DNA of 64,000 bases. Origin: Panorpa germanica (taxonomy: Eukaryota; Arthropoda; Insecta; Mecoptera; Panorpidae). The translations under genes were made by a program, and so were the position numbers. The stretch spans positions 7,224,721 through 7,288,720 of the forward strand of contig OY783223.1 of the NCBI GenBank assembly GCA_963678705.1, in the 5' to 3' direction. Of the stretch, positions 1 to 12,353 are shown piece by piece. Numbering within the stretch: position 1 is the stretch's first letter; every line of letters starts with the position of its first letter. Below the pieces are notes generated by a model. That model was not told the origin of the DNA, made no database searches, and worked only from the letters and a program-made list of their open reading frames with translations.

Positions 1-469
1 TGTTCCATTCTTGTAAGTATAATGGGCAGTAAAACTATTAATTTTATGAACTTGAGACTATCTGGAGTGGAGTTTGTGAAGTGAGAATGACTGGCATCCT
101 CTTGAAACGTGTGAGAAAAATCCAAGATGAAAACATCTTGCAGTGAAAATACCACACAAGATATTTACCTATATATATAACGACTTATATATGCCGAATA
201 TATGGTTTAACATTTTACTTTACTTGCAGAAACTTTGTAAATTTGTTCTACGATAGTCAATAATTAATTAAAAATGTTTTAAGGGAGGGGTTAGGGTTTT
301 CACTTTTGAAAAATCCAATTTTTTTTTTGTTTTATCTTATTGTTTAACATTTCAAGAATATGTCCTTAAAATTAAGCCGATCTAAGCAATATTCTTGAAG
401 TTATTGTCTTATTAATCCGGTATATTATATCGTATTATATGTTAATCAGGTATACAGTTTATTCATTGC

Positions 470-870
470 TATAGTCCTGACGCGTTTTTCTCAAAACTAC
501 TTTTTCAAAGTCCGTGTTCACAGCCATTTAAAAACTAATTGACCGATTCATTTCAAACTTCGTACACATTTTCTACATATATAATACCTCCCCCAAACGT
601 TTAGATAAAAAAATTTTTTTACATTAAGGGTGTTTCCCACCCACAAAATGGCGGAATTTTTCGTGCAAAAGAACAGTTTACACTTTAGATGACCGCCAAA
701 AAATTTTAAATGAAAAAAAGAATTATCAGAGGCCGTTGGGGGGAAGATTTGATTATAATTTAACTAAATTTTAATGGTTTTTCATTTTCAAATAATTTCC
801 GGCCGAGTTATAGTGAACACCGCAAATTGTCTTTTTCCCAAGACCTTCTGGAGAAAGCTTTGTTACCGGC
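470..870 (+). repeat. Decayed repeat related to family E
   Basis: Has the same order of motifs as family E: GCGTTTTTCTCAAAACTACT, then TTGACCGATTCATTTCAAAC, then GTTATAGTGAACACCGCAAA. Sequence identity is low. A further relative of the 3' half is at 56140-56230 (TGGTCACCGCAAGATGCC). Confidence 0.4.
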
Positions 871-1335
871 TTATGCTTCATTATTGATGCATGATAAAAT
901 TATACAACATAGTCAAAAGTATGCTCAATAATGTACAAAAGGTTCGAATAAAATTGCTCAATCTATACTTGAGAAAAAAAATCGCAAAAAAAGTGTTTTT
1001 TTTACGCTGACAATCCCTAAGACAATAATTAGTTTTAAAAAATGAAAATTTCATGTACAAGTATATGGGGATTCATTAACTTGTGCTTTTGATTGAAAAT
1101 TTCATGTAAGAATCTAATGTATTCAATTGAATATGGTTCAGAAAACATCAAGCTTTCGATTAAAATATAAATAAATATAGTAGTTTCTCAAGAAATAACA
1201 AAAATAATTGACATTTTTTATAAAAACAATCATCGTAATCATCCGTTACTTCCGTTGTTCAAAACACGATGTAAGATTTGGCAACGTCGCTTGTGCAGTT
1301 AGTCGCCGCATAAGTAATCGCGAATATTCTACTTC

Positions 1336-1827
1336 GAGCATATATATATATGGAGAGAGAATGCTGGATCTGAAAGTGCGTCCCAGGTGACAGCTGTCAC
1401 GTCAGAGCTGTCTAGATATAATACGTGACAGTTGTTAAATATGACATTATATTGATGTAGAATAATGTAGATATGTATAAATATAACTAAAAACGTGAGT
1501 TCTGCCCACTCCAAAAATCAACGGTGTTGGCCGTTATTCCTACAGCGACATCTATGGCGTTCATGAGTATATGTTTTCATTGAACGGTCACTGTTTTACC
1601 GACAGACGAACTTTGTACCAACAAAAGAAATATAATTTCTTTACATATTTAATATTTATTATATCTTAATAAAATATTAATATTTATTATATCTAGACAG
1701 CTGTCACTTTCGACGCATGCGCATAGAGAACAAATAGAAACATATACCTTTCTCTCTCGCACACATTTTGGACACACTTTTAATCTGTAGGAAATATAGG
1801 CCATTCACTCTTTATATATATATGCTC
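1336..1827. mobile_element. Family C MITE copy 1 (long inverted arms, TA target)
   Basis: A 492-bp element has inverted ends GAGCATATATATATATGGA and its complement. The right end is followed by TA. The right arm (1690-1827) contains CTGTCACTTTCGACGCATGC. The left arm is shortened by an internal deletion compared with the copy at 13497-14367. The interior (about 1500-1620) is shared with that copy. It carries no transposase. Tc1/mariner-type mobilisation is inferred from the TA target only. Confidence 0.65.
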
Positions 1828-2840
1828 TAAGATATTCTAAAAGCATTAGATCTAAGTTTTCAATTTTTCTTAAATTTATTTTTCTCATATTGGAATCTCA
1901 TTCAAGCTAATTGTCTTCAATCAAGAGCAGACAAAATTTAAATGGTTTTTCAAGACCATCGTATTAAAAAATACGTAAGAATGTAATAACTCATTCTAGA
2001 GATGACATATGTCAGATTCTTATTATATATTGTTGACATGATAGAACCCGACAAAATATATATTAGAAAAACATCCCTTAAGGTCATTGAAGGTCAATTA
2101 TTTATAGAAGATCGAGTTTAAAGGGTTAGTTATACTGTAATATTAAATATTATCTTACATCAATTTCTTGTTCATCACTGGATTGACTAACGTGACGTAT
2201 AGAGTACGTAGAGAAATATATAATATAAATAAAAATAAATAGAAATAAGTTTATTATATTAAATCAATATAATCGGACTAAAGACTTCCTAAGAAGAACA
2301 AGATAATAAAACATATTGAGGGGGTGTATTTTCTTTGTTTATTCAGCGATCGCATTTGTGAATGAAAATGGAAAGAAGAGTAAGATAGGATTCTATCAAT
2401 TTCTGCCTAAAATAGACAATGACACATTGGGGTGTAAGACATAGAAGACTAAATGACAAACAGGGAAATTAATTGTTGATACAAATTGTTATTTGTGGTA
2501 ATTAATTAACTTCACAATAGCATCATTCATTTTAGTATTTATAATGTGTTGTACACACTGATGCGACTTAAACATGCGACATCCAACATTTATATATTTT
2601 CATTTATAAGTTAGACATGAATGTACTAAATGTTTTGTACTTCAAACGTTACTTATGCTATTTTAAAAAAATCTAGTGGTAAGAAGATACCACTCTGATC
2701 TTTGCTGAACAATAGACTCTTGTCTATTCTGACATATTAAGTTGCATGTCGCACTAGAGTGTGGACGTGTTGTACAACTTCTTCCAACAAATGTTAAATG
2801 TCGCTCTAGTGTGTACGCTACATTTTTCAGCGGTTATACA
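1828..2840. other. No gene seen
   Basis: AT-rich sequence between a family C and a family A copy. No open frame of note and no recognised repeat. Confidence 0.6.
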
Positions 2841-3380
2841 ATGGGCTTGTGTCTTCATTTTTTAGTGGTCGATTTTTCAATTGTTGATTGAAATTGATGT
2901 TAATAAATGTGTATTGGCGTGTCTATTTTATTAAATATCTAAATGTTGACGGGATATAGCAATTAAAAGTTTTAATTTATCGCTAGAAATGGTCGGCTAT
3001 ATTTGTCAGTACTGTACGGTAATGTTTTGTAGCTGTTGGTAGTCGAAATAATCAAGTCAAGTCAAAGAATAATAAGTTTCTATTTTATTTAACCCTGCTA
3101 CGGCAGACATAATATTGAAATTTTATTGTTCCTTGCAATAGCTGTAAATAATATTTGATATATAAATACATATAGCAGAGATTTATGAGCTGTAAGGTTG
3201 GCAGCGATTGTGATGTCACATGCATTTTGAATGTCTACAACGATGACTTTTTTAATTGTTAATATCTCCTAACATATAAGGAGTTTTTAAAATACAATTG
3301 AACATTTGAGGTTCTAGTAACCCACTTTATCAATATATAGTACACTTTTATAGAAATTAAGACATAGGACACAAGCCCAT
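2841..3380 (+). mobile_element. Family A MITE copy 1
   Basis: Inverted ends ATGGGCTTGTGTC and GACACAAGCCCAT. The interior has an internal deletion relative to the roughly 630-bp copies (ends at 49114-49750 are typical). It has the sub-type with GGCAGCGATTGTGATG after GTAAGGTT. No coding capacity. Confidence 0.75.
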
Positions 3381-3594
3381 TTATTTGTTTTTATGTTTAA
3401 ATATTTGATAAAGCTAATAGTCAATAGTATTTTCAACCAATTAAAAAAACATAAATAATTAATTTGAAAACAATGATAATAAGTTGACATTTTTAAAAGT
3501 TATGTAGGGTTGAGAAAATAGCTAATAATTTGAATATTAAAACTTATAATAAAAAAATTATCTGTGCGTTGAAATGGAGAACAAATCTGGACGA

Positions 3595-3620
3595 GAAAAA
3601 CACAGAAATCTGTGTTTTTC
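3595..3620. repeat. Perfect 12-bp-stem palindrome
   Basis: GAAAAACACAGA (3595-3606) is followed by AA and then the exact complement (3609-3620). It is not part of a recognised element. Confidence 0.9.
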
Positions 3621-4404
3621 CATATTCTAAAGAAAAAAATAAAGTATTTTTTTAATCAAGAAAATCTAAATGAAATTGAAAGAAATATGTTTCCCGGAAA
3701 AACGTTTCCAATTGCCAATATATTACAAAATGAAATGTAATAAAAAGCAATCTATTTTCTTGTTTTTCCTACTTGAATAATAACATTTCTTTTTATAAGA
3801 AAGCAACCTTTACATGTATAGGAAGATAATAACAGAGTACTTTGCTATCAAAAACAACATGGACTCAAATATTTTGTTCTAATTCGTTAAGTTCATGTCC
3901 AATCGTAATTGATTTGTGTTAAGCGAAACAGCCAACGTGGTATAACGAACACGCAAGCCGTTATTTTGGGAACAATTACCTAAGGCAATATTTTATGTAA
4001 TTAAAAACAAAGATGGCCCGATAACAAATGGTAAATTAGCGTTATTTTAGATTGTATAGTGTCTTAGATAATAAAATATTTGGAAAGGCTGAGTTATGTT
4101 ATAAATGTGAGGTTTTGAGGTTATAATTGGTACGACTAAACACAAAACGAAATATCATATAATATTCAACGTAAACTTTTTTACCTATAAATGCAAAAGA
4201 GCTTGTCTGAAAAACCTTATTGATTTTATCAATAAAACTAATTTAATCTCTTTATTTTAAGTACCCATACTGGTGTCTATAAGTTTTAAATTATGTGTTG
4301 CAAATGTTTATAAATGTGTATATTGTTTAATGGGGTTATACACAATTATTAGTCCCAAAAAAAGCGACAAATTTTCTGAGAAGACTATTAATTGTATTGA
4401 TGTT

Positions 4405-4504
4405 GTAGCTGTCACTTTCGACGCATGCGCATAGAGTACAAATAGGAACATATACCTTTCTCTCTCGCACACATTTTGGACACACTTTTAATCTATAGTA
4501 AACA
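4405..4504 (+). repeat. Family C MITE arm, interrupted by the mariner
   Basis: About 100 bp match the right arm of the family C MITEs (CTGTCACTTTCGACGCATGC through the TTTCTCTCTCGCACACATTT block). The mariner at 4507 breaks it off. The TATATGC-type end resumes at 5206. Confidence 0.7.
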
Positions 4505-4506
4505 TA

Positions 4507-5205
4507 CGAGGCATGTTTTTTAAGGAAGTACCGTTTTGCGATTCCGCCTTTGCAGCGCTACGGTCGGCGTTCCGCGCAATGGCGCTGGTTATCTACATCT
4601 CTTGTCTACGCACTGACGCCATTACAGTCTGATTCTTCATTGTATACGTTGTTTACTGAGTGTTTAAGATGCCTCCGACAATCGTGTGTCCCGCCGATTG
4701 TGAAGTACGGGCTGTTATACGATTTCTTAGTGCTAAAGGCGTAAAACCGATCGATATTCATCGTGAGATCTGTGAAGTTTACGGACAAAACATTATGAGT
4801 GATGGAATGGTAAGGAAATGGGTGAGAGCATTTAAAGATGGCCGCACAAATGTGCATGATGAAGAACGGAGTGGGCGTCCTTCGGTCTTTAATGAAGATT
4901 TTGTGCAGAAAGTGGAAGAAAAGGTGAGAGAAAACAGACGCTTTACAATTTCATCAATGTGCGATTGGTTTCCTCAATATTCTCGTAGTGTTGTGATACA
5001 GTGGTTAACAAGTAAGGCGGCAGAATTTTATGAGGAGGGTATTCAAAAACTGGTGCCACGTTATGACAAGTGCCTCAATATTCACGGAAATTATGTAGAA
5101 AAGTAGATTAAGGTACAGGCTTTCATGTAAAAATAAAATTATTGCGATATCTTTGCACGTCTTTTTTTAATTCCAAAACGGTACTTACTTAAAAAACACG
5201 CCTCG
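4507..5205 (+). mobile_element. Internally deleted mariner element, TA target duplication
   Basis: A 699-bp element is bounded by TA at 4505-4506 and 5206-5207. Its inverted ends share CGAGGC(A/G)TGTTTTTTAAG and continue to GTACCGTTTT, about 28 bp. It encodes a shortened mariner transposase in the same orientation. It sits inside a family C MITE copy, whose arm ends at 4504 and whose terminal TATATGC-type sequence resumes after 5207. A full mariner is about 1.3 kb, so roughly half is missing. It is non-autonomous. Confidence 0.88.
4669..5106 (+). pseudogene. Mariner transposase with catalytic core deleted in frame
   Basis: A 145-residue open frame starts with the ATG at 4669; a GTG nine bases upstream is not needed. 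Residues 1 to about 110 are the mariner N-terminal DNA-binding region, with recognisable blocks CEVRAVIRFLSAKGVKPIDI, MVRKWVRAFKDGRTNVHDEE, RSGRPSV and VRENRRFTISS. After about residue 113 (SRSVV) the frame jumps to the C-terminal end IQWLTSKAAEFYEEGIQKLV plus PRYDKCLNIHGNYVEK. The whole DD34D catalytic domain, about 200 residues, is absent, yet the frame is unbroken. The product could still bind the ends but cannot cut. Whether it is expressed is unknown. Confidence 0.85.
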
Positions 5206-5207
5206 TA

Positions 5208-6410
5208 TATGCTTTAAGAGAAAATCATGCCGAGAAAGTGATGAAAACAAAAAATATTTTAGTAATTCTACTGAGTGATGACAGTAACTCGTATAGTAGT
5301 CACACGGTGCGAGTAACTGACCACATTAACTCGCACCCTATAATCTAGACTTTGGGCAATGTGTAAACTAAACAGAACTACTATAAAATTAATTTAAAAA
5401 TAAATAACCTTTTGATTTGTGATTTGATGCAATCAAGGCAGCCTCGATTTTGATTTGAAGAGGTTCCCGCCCCCGCAATGGGGCTGATAACACCCAAAGG
5501 GGTATTAATTCCGGGGGGAGGGGGGATATATATAATCGTGTATACCACGATACATTGGTAATCCATGTCACGTTCATTGATTAATTATTATTTTCTTTAT
5601 TTATTTTAAAATCACTTAACATTTTTTATAGAACTCTTTTTTTTTAAATATATTTCACATTTCATTTTGTTTTAAACGACTGATTAATTTTTAATAAGGA
5701 TTACATCTTTTTCTTTGATTAATTAAAGCACTTTATAAGTCTAATTATTTATTTAGGGACATATATATAATACAAGACACAGCCAAAATTTATTTTATTA
5801 AAATATTTATATATATAAAAACTTTTTCTTTTAAATATCACACTTATATTTTTTTAGTAATTAGCAATTTAAAGCTGGTTTCAAATTTGAAATTGAAATA
5901 ATGATTTAAAGTCTGGTGTGAAGTCTCTAGTGATGTTTGCAGGTTGTCTTCAATTTTATACGTTTAAAAATAGTATTTTTGTGTTGGCATTGAAAGTTGT
6001 AAAACCAACGAATCAGTGAGTGGTTCACCAACGCTAGAAATCGTTTAATATAAATTATTATTAGGTTTTCATTTACGTAGACGTCGAATAAATTGGCGAG
6101 CTATTTTAAGGGCGTCGCGACGTTCCGTGTAGGACAAAGTTCACGTGATTATCTAGATGTATAGATACTACAGATTCGTATAAGTAGAGGGAAAATAATA
6201 GCCTTATTAGGTGGAGAACTGCACTACCCTTTGACAATAGGAGTTGCGCAAATGGACACACTAAAACTTAAAGAGGTTCCCAAGAAAATCAGTTTTCTTG
6301 AGGTCATCTTGAAAATTTAAATATGTTGTTTATATGTAAAAATACTCCTTGCGATTTTGACTGTTAAAACTAGCATTTTTGGATTTTTTGTGATTGTTTT
6401 GTGTTTTGGG
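5208..6410. other. No gene seen; short G-rich patch
   Basis: Contains a C/G-rich patch at about 5467-5526, with a G run near 5513-5525, which creates two spurious minus-strand frames (5381-5577). Otherwise it is AT-rich with nothing recognised. Confidence 0.55.
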
Positions 6411-6908
6411 ATTGTTGATTGAAATTGATGTTAATAAATGTGTATTGGCGTGTCTATTTTATTAAATATCTAAATATTGACGGAGATATAGCAATTAAAA
6501 GTTTGAATTGTAGTTTTAGCGCTACAAATGGTCGGCCATATTTGTATGACGTGAAATGCATTTTAACGTCAGTTATTTGTTGAGTAGGTCAGTGCTGTGG
6601 TAATGTTCTGCAGCTGTTGGTAGTCGAAATAATCAAATCAAGTCAAAGAATAATAAGTTTTTATTTTATTTAACCCTGCTAAGGCAGACATAATATTGAA
6701 ATTTTATTGTTCCTTGAAATAGCTGTAAATAATATTTGATATTTTGATATATAAATACATAAAGCAGAGATTTATGAGCTGTAAGGTTGGTAACCTTACA
6801 CAAGGATTGTGATGTCACATGCATTTGGAATGTTGTACAACGTTGAATCTCTTTAATAATTAAAGAGAGAAAATGACTCTTGTCCTAAAATATAAAGAGT
6901 TATTAAAA
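6411..6908 (+). repeat. Family A copy 2, both ends lost
   Basis: Starts at ATTGTTGATTGAAATTGATG and runs through the family A interior to a decayed 3' part near 6908, where a family K copy follows. Confidence 0.7.
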
Positions 6909-7110
6909 ACTGTAAGCGATATGAAAGAGAATGCAATAGTCTCTTTCATAACAGTGGTGTATCGATAAAAATTAAAGTAAAAGTTTGCTCTGATGATAAA
7001 TTGTGTTAGTGTAAAACAACTCCAATACACCCTACAGTACACAAGTTTGACTTGGCCAAATTTGTCGTCGTTTAAATACGCTTGCAGTGTGCGATGGGTC
7101 TGAAAATAGT
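6905..7110 (-). repeat. Family K repeat copy 1
   Basis: Contains the reverse of GTGTACTGTAGGGTGTATTG and of ATCGATACACCACTGTTATG. The open frame 6860-7129 is this repeat. Confidence 0.62.
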
Positions 7111-7555
7111 CGGTCAATAATTTTGACACAACGATTTCATTTCTTTCTAGTCGATCATCTTGTATTTTCGTATTTTATTTACTTTCGCATTTATTTCATA
7201 TCGGACGGGTTAGCCAGTTCCAAATAAAATTAAAAATAATTTTTAACGTTCTTAAAATATAATTAAATATTTCTTTGAATTTCTTAAAGATCACTTTACT
7301 GTAATATCGGAACACGCAAAGATAACGTGAGATAAGTTTCTTTGATGATATTTTTACAAACGCGTACGAACCTTTCTTATTTATACGTATCTTCACCAAT
7401 CATAACAAATTAAATTTAATGTGATAAACATATATCCTGACGCCATAAAGATTTTAAGAAGATTGTTTATAAAAAAATAGCTAAATCTTAATTCAATTTA
7501 CTTGTAAATTTTAAAAATAGATCCAAAATGTTTTACATGAAATATTATATATATA

Positions 7556-7890
7556 CTAGCTGTCCCGGCCACGCGTTGCTGTGTCTAACGTAGCGCCATC
7601 TATTGAATATTTACTCAATCTAGTCAACAAATTTCGATTTACTCAACAGAATATTTACTCAATCTAGTCAACAGATGTCGCCATCATCGTCGCCCGATGT
7701 CATATGTCATATACAGATAATTAATAGACAAATAATTAGCAATAAGATAAATAAATTGAGATGTAAGGTATCCTATCTTTCAAGTTGGGTCAAACTGCAC
7801 ACGGTGTACAAATTTCATTAAAATCAGTTAAGTAGTTTAGGAGTTGATAGCGGACAACACAGTGACACGTAATTTATATATATTATAAGA
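7556..7890 (-). mobile_element. Non-autonomous Helitron, 335 bp
   Basis: Read on the minus strand, the element starts TCTTATAATATATATAAAT and ends ACAGCTAG. It is inserted exactly between A and T, the Helitron hallmark (5' TC, 3' CTRR, A|T target, no target duplication). It has the same length as the copy at 59435-59769 and is very similar to it. It has no Rep/helicase coding, so it would depend on another element. Confidence 0.82.
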
Positions 7891-7959
7891 TAATATGTTT
7901 TTAAGTTGTATAACTTTGTCCCATTTAAAAATCAATGTTGATTTGTTATATTTTTATAA

Positions 7960-8445
7960 TTTCTTTTTATTTATTTATATGAATGTACAACAACATAATA
8001 AGTTTATTGTGTGAAAATTTGAAGTCGATTGGAGTAAAATTATCGGAGATATAGAGTTTTAAGTCTTTGAAATTTTTAAAAGCGTTTTTCTCACACTTAG
8101 CTTTTTCAGAGTAGGTGTCCTCTCTAGCTCAAAATCTACTGAACCGATCCTTTCGAGTTTTGCACACTCTTTCTTTACATAAATGCCGAGGTAACGCTGT
8201 CGAGTTTTTTTTATTTAATTTGAACTTATTTTAAAATAACAAAGTTTCTGAAAATGGGTTACTTTTTTTTGTGACGTCAGCGGAAATTCGCTGTCAATGC
8301 CTCATTTCTTGATATTTATTTATGAAAATTTCACAAAGTATTCTTTAAATATCATTTTATCATGTAGTAATTATAGAAATAATTATATATTAACTGTGTC
8401 GTCAAAAAACATTCGCGAAAATATGATTTTTTGTCAACATCTCAA
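7960..8445 (+). repeat. Family E repeat copy 1
   Basis: Composite repeat. The first half has GTGTGAAAATTTGAAGTCGA and CTACTGAACCGATCC. The second half has CAATGCCTCATTTCTTGATA and AGAAATAATTATATATTAAC. Its class is not recognised. Confidence 0.65.
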
Positions 8446-9020
8446 GCTTAATAGATTACTCCTCCTAACGTAATTTACATTTGTGAATTCATCAGCCTGC
8501 CATTTCAAATTTGCACAGGAAATTCAATTTATGTGTGAAACAACATACGATATTGATTTTGATTGGTATATGCCAGTGCTAACACATATAAATTATATAT
8601 CAGAATATAAACCTGCAATAACGATTTTCATGACACATTTTAACGCAACAATTTTAAACCGCATATGAACACATATTAATGGTTCGATAGCAATATCCGC
8701 CCGTAAATGAATCTATGCCGGAAGTAGAGTTACAAGAGCACTCTACAACTCGTAAAACAAATGACTAGCGTGCAGTAAAAATGAAGTGAAATAAAGCAGT
8801 TTTGTTGTATGTGATTCTAATACTTCATATTTTCAAATATGAAGTGTCGCGTTTTGACATAAAAAAGTTTACTTGTTTTGTGACCTATTTTACTGCTTTT
8901 TGACAAAGAAATGTACCGCTATGCTCATTAGCATGCTACATAAGAACAACTTAATTAATAAATATTTAAATAAGGGCTTTATGAGAGTCTCTAAGATTAA
9001 ACATTACTAGGTTTTGCTTA

Positions 9021-9432
9021 AGGTAGTTCCAGCGTGGTATAGTCAAAACATTTACTATAGTCAGAAATTCAAAACTTCTGCATACTATCAAACATTATTT
9101 TACACTAGAGATCATTTTGCGCGCAGCGTTGAAAAGAACGTGTTGGAATTTTAAAAAAATGATATTTTAAATTATTATATCTCGAATACAAAACGGTCCA
9201 AGTGCTATTTATTTTTTAAATTTGTTTCAAAAACATTTTTCCTTACTTTCCTAATTTTTTTCAAAATTCTAGAGGGGGATTTTTTGTGTATAATAGAAAA
9301 TAGATTGTTAACTTTGTTATTAACTTTCTCGGATTTTAAAACGGTCAAAAATTCCGAAATTATTAGTAAAAGTTATTCTTTTACAAAATTTTAAAATATC
9401 TATCGAAAAGTTGTCTTACACTGGAACTACCT
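9021..9432. mobile_element. Family I MITE, 412 bp, TA target duplication
   Basis: Inverted ends AGGTAGTTCCAG(C/T)GT are flanked on both sides by TA (9019-9020 and 9433-9434). It has no coding capacity. The class is inferred to be Tc1/mariner-like from the target site. Confidence 0.75.
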
Positions 9433-10587
9433 TAATAAATAAATATAACGCTTTACCGAAATAAAAATAACAATTTTGTGGAAAAGAATCAGCTTGAAAA
9501 CAACAATTGGAAATGTCACTAGATATAAATTAATTGGAGATTATCAAAATCATTTTGAAGAAAGAAGAAAATATAAAAAAGATGGTTACTGCATTTCTAA
9601 TAAAATAATATTTAATTTTAAAGTAATTACTTAAAAACCTGTAAAATCACTGTTTTTTTTTAATTTACGAAGTTTTACTTTAGAACACTACAAAAATATA
9701 TTTTTACTTAAATTTTTTTTCTTTTTCAAAATTTAACACTTGCTATTTTTATTATTTAAATATTTATTTATTGTATTATTACACTGTATATGTGAATTAC
9801 CCTTTTGGTTTAATTTACGCAAAAAATATATTTACTAAAATCACGTTAATTTTAAAAATTTAATTAATTTAAAAAATTTACTACAAAATTTAATTTTTTT
9901 AGATATAGAGAGGAAAATTTCTAGGAAGACTTATTATTATGAAGGAAAACTACGAGAAAAGTTGTTTTGAAGTGATTAAATAGCGTCTATACGTGAAAAG
10001 GTTTTTCTACTGAAATCGCTATCCTACTGAAAATGCTATGGCTAGTTTGGATTCTGTAAAGCTGGTAGCAGGCGTATCCCATACAAACCCTTATGGGTTG
10101 GACAGAGACAAAGATATATGGATAGATACAATAGAATGAGATGGTGTGATATGAAATGTATGTGTGTTAGAACGCGATGAAAGATTAAAATTGAGATACG
10201 TATATATGGTTGCCTAGCGACAGGCGTCTGCGCTGAATGCCTTGTTATTTTGTTACATTTTTGGAGCTCTTTTTTTTGTGAATTACTGGAATCGAGGAAT
10301 TGTAATAGACACTTTGTTTATATGTATATAGCAGGGTCCCCGAATTACGCGGTCGGTATGGTAATTGTAATTATCTTATATAAACAAAAAATATATATAT
10401 TATTTCTTTACATATCTTTATACTTATATTTTACATAAATTCTGCATCTGGGACTACCCGATTTTAACATAATATAATTCATTGTTTAAGAAAATCTATC
10501 TGTACTAAAATTTGGGTTAAAACCATTAAAAACATTTTAGCTTTGGAAAAAGTTTCGATTATTTTATTTCGTTATTTATGCGTGAAA

Positions 10588-11076
10588 AGCTTTAATTTTG
10601 TATTTAATTTAAATTGATTAGCATATGGCAATACGCGTAGTCATTCACAGTACCATTTTTAATTTAATTTATTTTTTTAAGCCTTAGTTTTTTTAGAACC
10701 TTACAAGATCCAATGTTTTAAATTAAAAATATTAAATTAAGAAAAACTATATCATATTATAACCTCCAAAATGTGACAATCTGTCAAAATGCAGTAGGAT
10801 TTACTTTTAAAAGAAGTTTAATGTCAGTTTTTTGGAAAATATAGAAGTGAAAACAATTTCTATTACTAATTGTTATTAAAAATAGCAATTTTAATTATTT
10901 CACATACAATTTTAGGTCGAACTGTCAAAATTTATATTACTAACGATGCATACGCACCAACTAAATTAACTAAACTTAAATTAAAACACAAATGTGAAAA
11001 GGAATGCTTAAACGAAAACCTGAAATCTATATAAAAACAGTAAATTAAATATCAAAACAGTAAGTGGGAATGAGAC
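10588..11076 (-). mobile_element. Family B MITE copy 1
   Basis: About 490 bp. The interior includes GCATATGGCAATACGCGTAG, AAATGTGACAATCTGTCAAA and GATGCATACGCACCAACTAA. The right end is GTAAGTGGGAATGAGACT, and the left end is decayed. Confidence 0.65.
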
Positions 11077-11568
11077 TAATAATAATAAATCCCGAAGTTA
11101 CAAAATGTTTGATCGTTTAGAATCAAAGATAACTAATAACAAAGTTAGAAATTTTAGAAAAAGGTTCTTTACATATTTTTTGTGAAATGTATGATTTTAA
11201 AAATAAACAAATAGAAAACTGATTACTACTTTATTTTCAATATGACGTTCAATCTCAAATATAAATCTCTTTTGCCTATAAATACAAAAAAAAAAAAACG
11301 TTTTACCAAACTACAAATTCCTTCAGCATAAAATTCAGTCGCTTGCACAGATTTATATATTTGGTGAAAACCACGAAATTTGCGGGAATAGTTGAGAAAC
11401 CTTTACTAATAATATTTGTGTCTGATGAATATCTACTAATGATAGATTTTTTGCCCAAAGAAATCTTATCACACCAAGCACCTTTATAAATAAACGCGCG
11501 ACAGTACAATGCTCTCATTAGCACAGTTGGAAGCTTACTAAGTCATATATTGCAACATTGATGACCCT

Positions 11569-11815
11569 TAGGCCGTCTGCACACGAGTCGACTAATTGCA
11601 AACTAGTCGCACAACAAAAACGAGCCATGTCGAGTCGTGTTTCGTGACTCAGAACAGAATTTTGAACAATAGCATAATAGGCGATTTTGTTGTGTCGTAT
11701 GATGAGGTATTTGTATGTATGTATTTATTTAAATACTTTTGAATAGTGTTTGTGCACATCTCTGCTCATGATGTCACTATCAATAGCATGCAACGTAATT
11801 GCCCTGCGACCTAGA
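11569..11815 (+). repeat. Family P MITE copy (Harbinger-like ends)
   Basis: Begins TTA then GGCCGTCTGCACACGAG. It shares blocks with 17524-17684, which ends in the inverted counterpart GTGCGGATGGCC then TAA. A TTA/TAA flank suggests PIF/Harbinger. A short hAT-MITE-like piece (TTTGTGCACATCTCTGCT at about 11749-11766) is embedded. Confidence 0.5.
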
Positions 11816-12009
11816 AACACAGTCGCTCAAAACGTCGTCAAAACCAATTTGAAATCAGTTAAACACATTGCATTTTCATTCGGTTCACACGGTCGTAACT
11901 TTTAGAATTGTCCTTGCCCATAATGAAAACAAATTATAGATTTAATGTTAGATCCGCTTCTATTTTTGCCTCGCTTGATGGTGTAGCCTCTTAATAATAC
12001 AAATGATGC

Positions 12010-12042
12010 TTGATAGCTTACTATAGCTTACTATAGCTTACT
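12010..12042. repeat. Short tandem repeat, 11-bp unit
   Basis: TAGCTTACTATAGCTTACTA and further: the unit TAGCTTACTA(T) occurs three times in a row. Confidence 0.8.
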
Positions 12043-12353
12043 TTATCGACACCATCTATCACTTATTATTTTATATGCGATGTTTGAACACCACAGCACA
12101 TTCATTATTCAGCGACGTAATTGAAGACGGGACGACGCTGTGCGTCGCGTCGCATGTTTATCAGCGTCTCTCATAAATGTTAATTGCACGAAGTTAATTA
12201 TTAGTTGTTATGGAACAGTAATGAGATTAATGACATGGAATTGTAAACCATAGACGCAAAGCAATTACTTCTATTAATTAATAATTACTAAAGCGTAATT
12301 AAATTGAAATTTAAAATGCATCACTTGTATTTGTGTTAAATTTATTTATATTA

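Noticed and set aside
11580..11650. Possible CRISPR-like or short regularly spaced repeats (GTCGACT, CTAGTCGCA, GAGTCGTG)
   Set aside because: Irregular spacing and sequence; part of the family P terminus in a eukaryotic genome.
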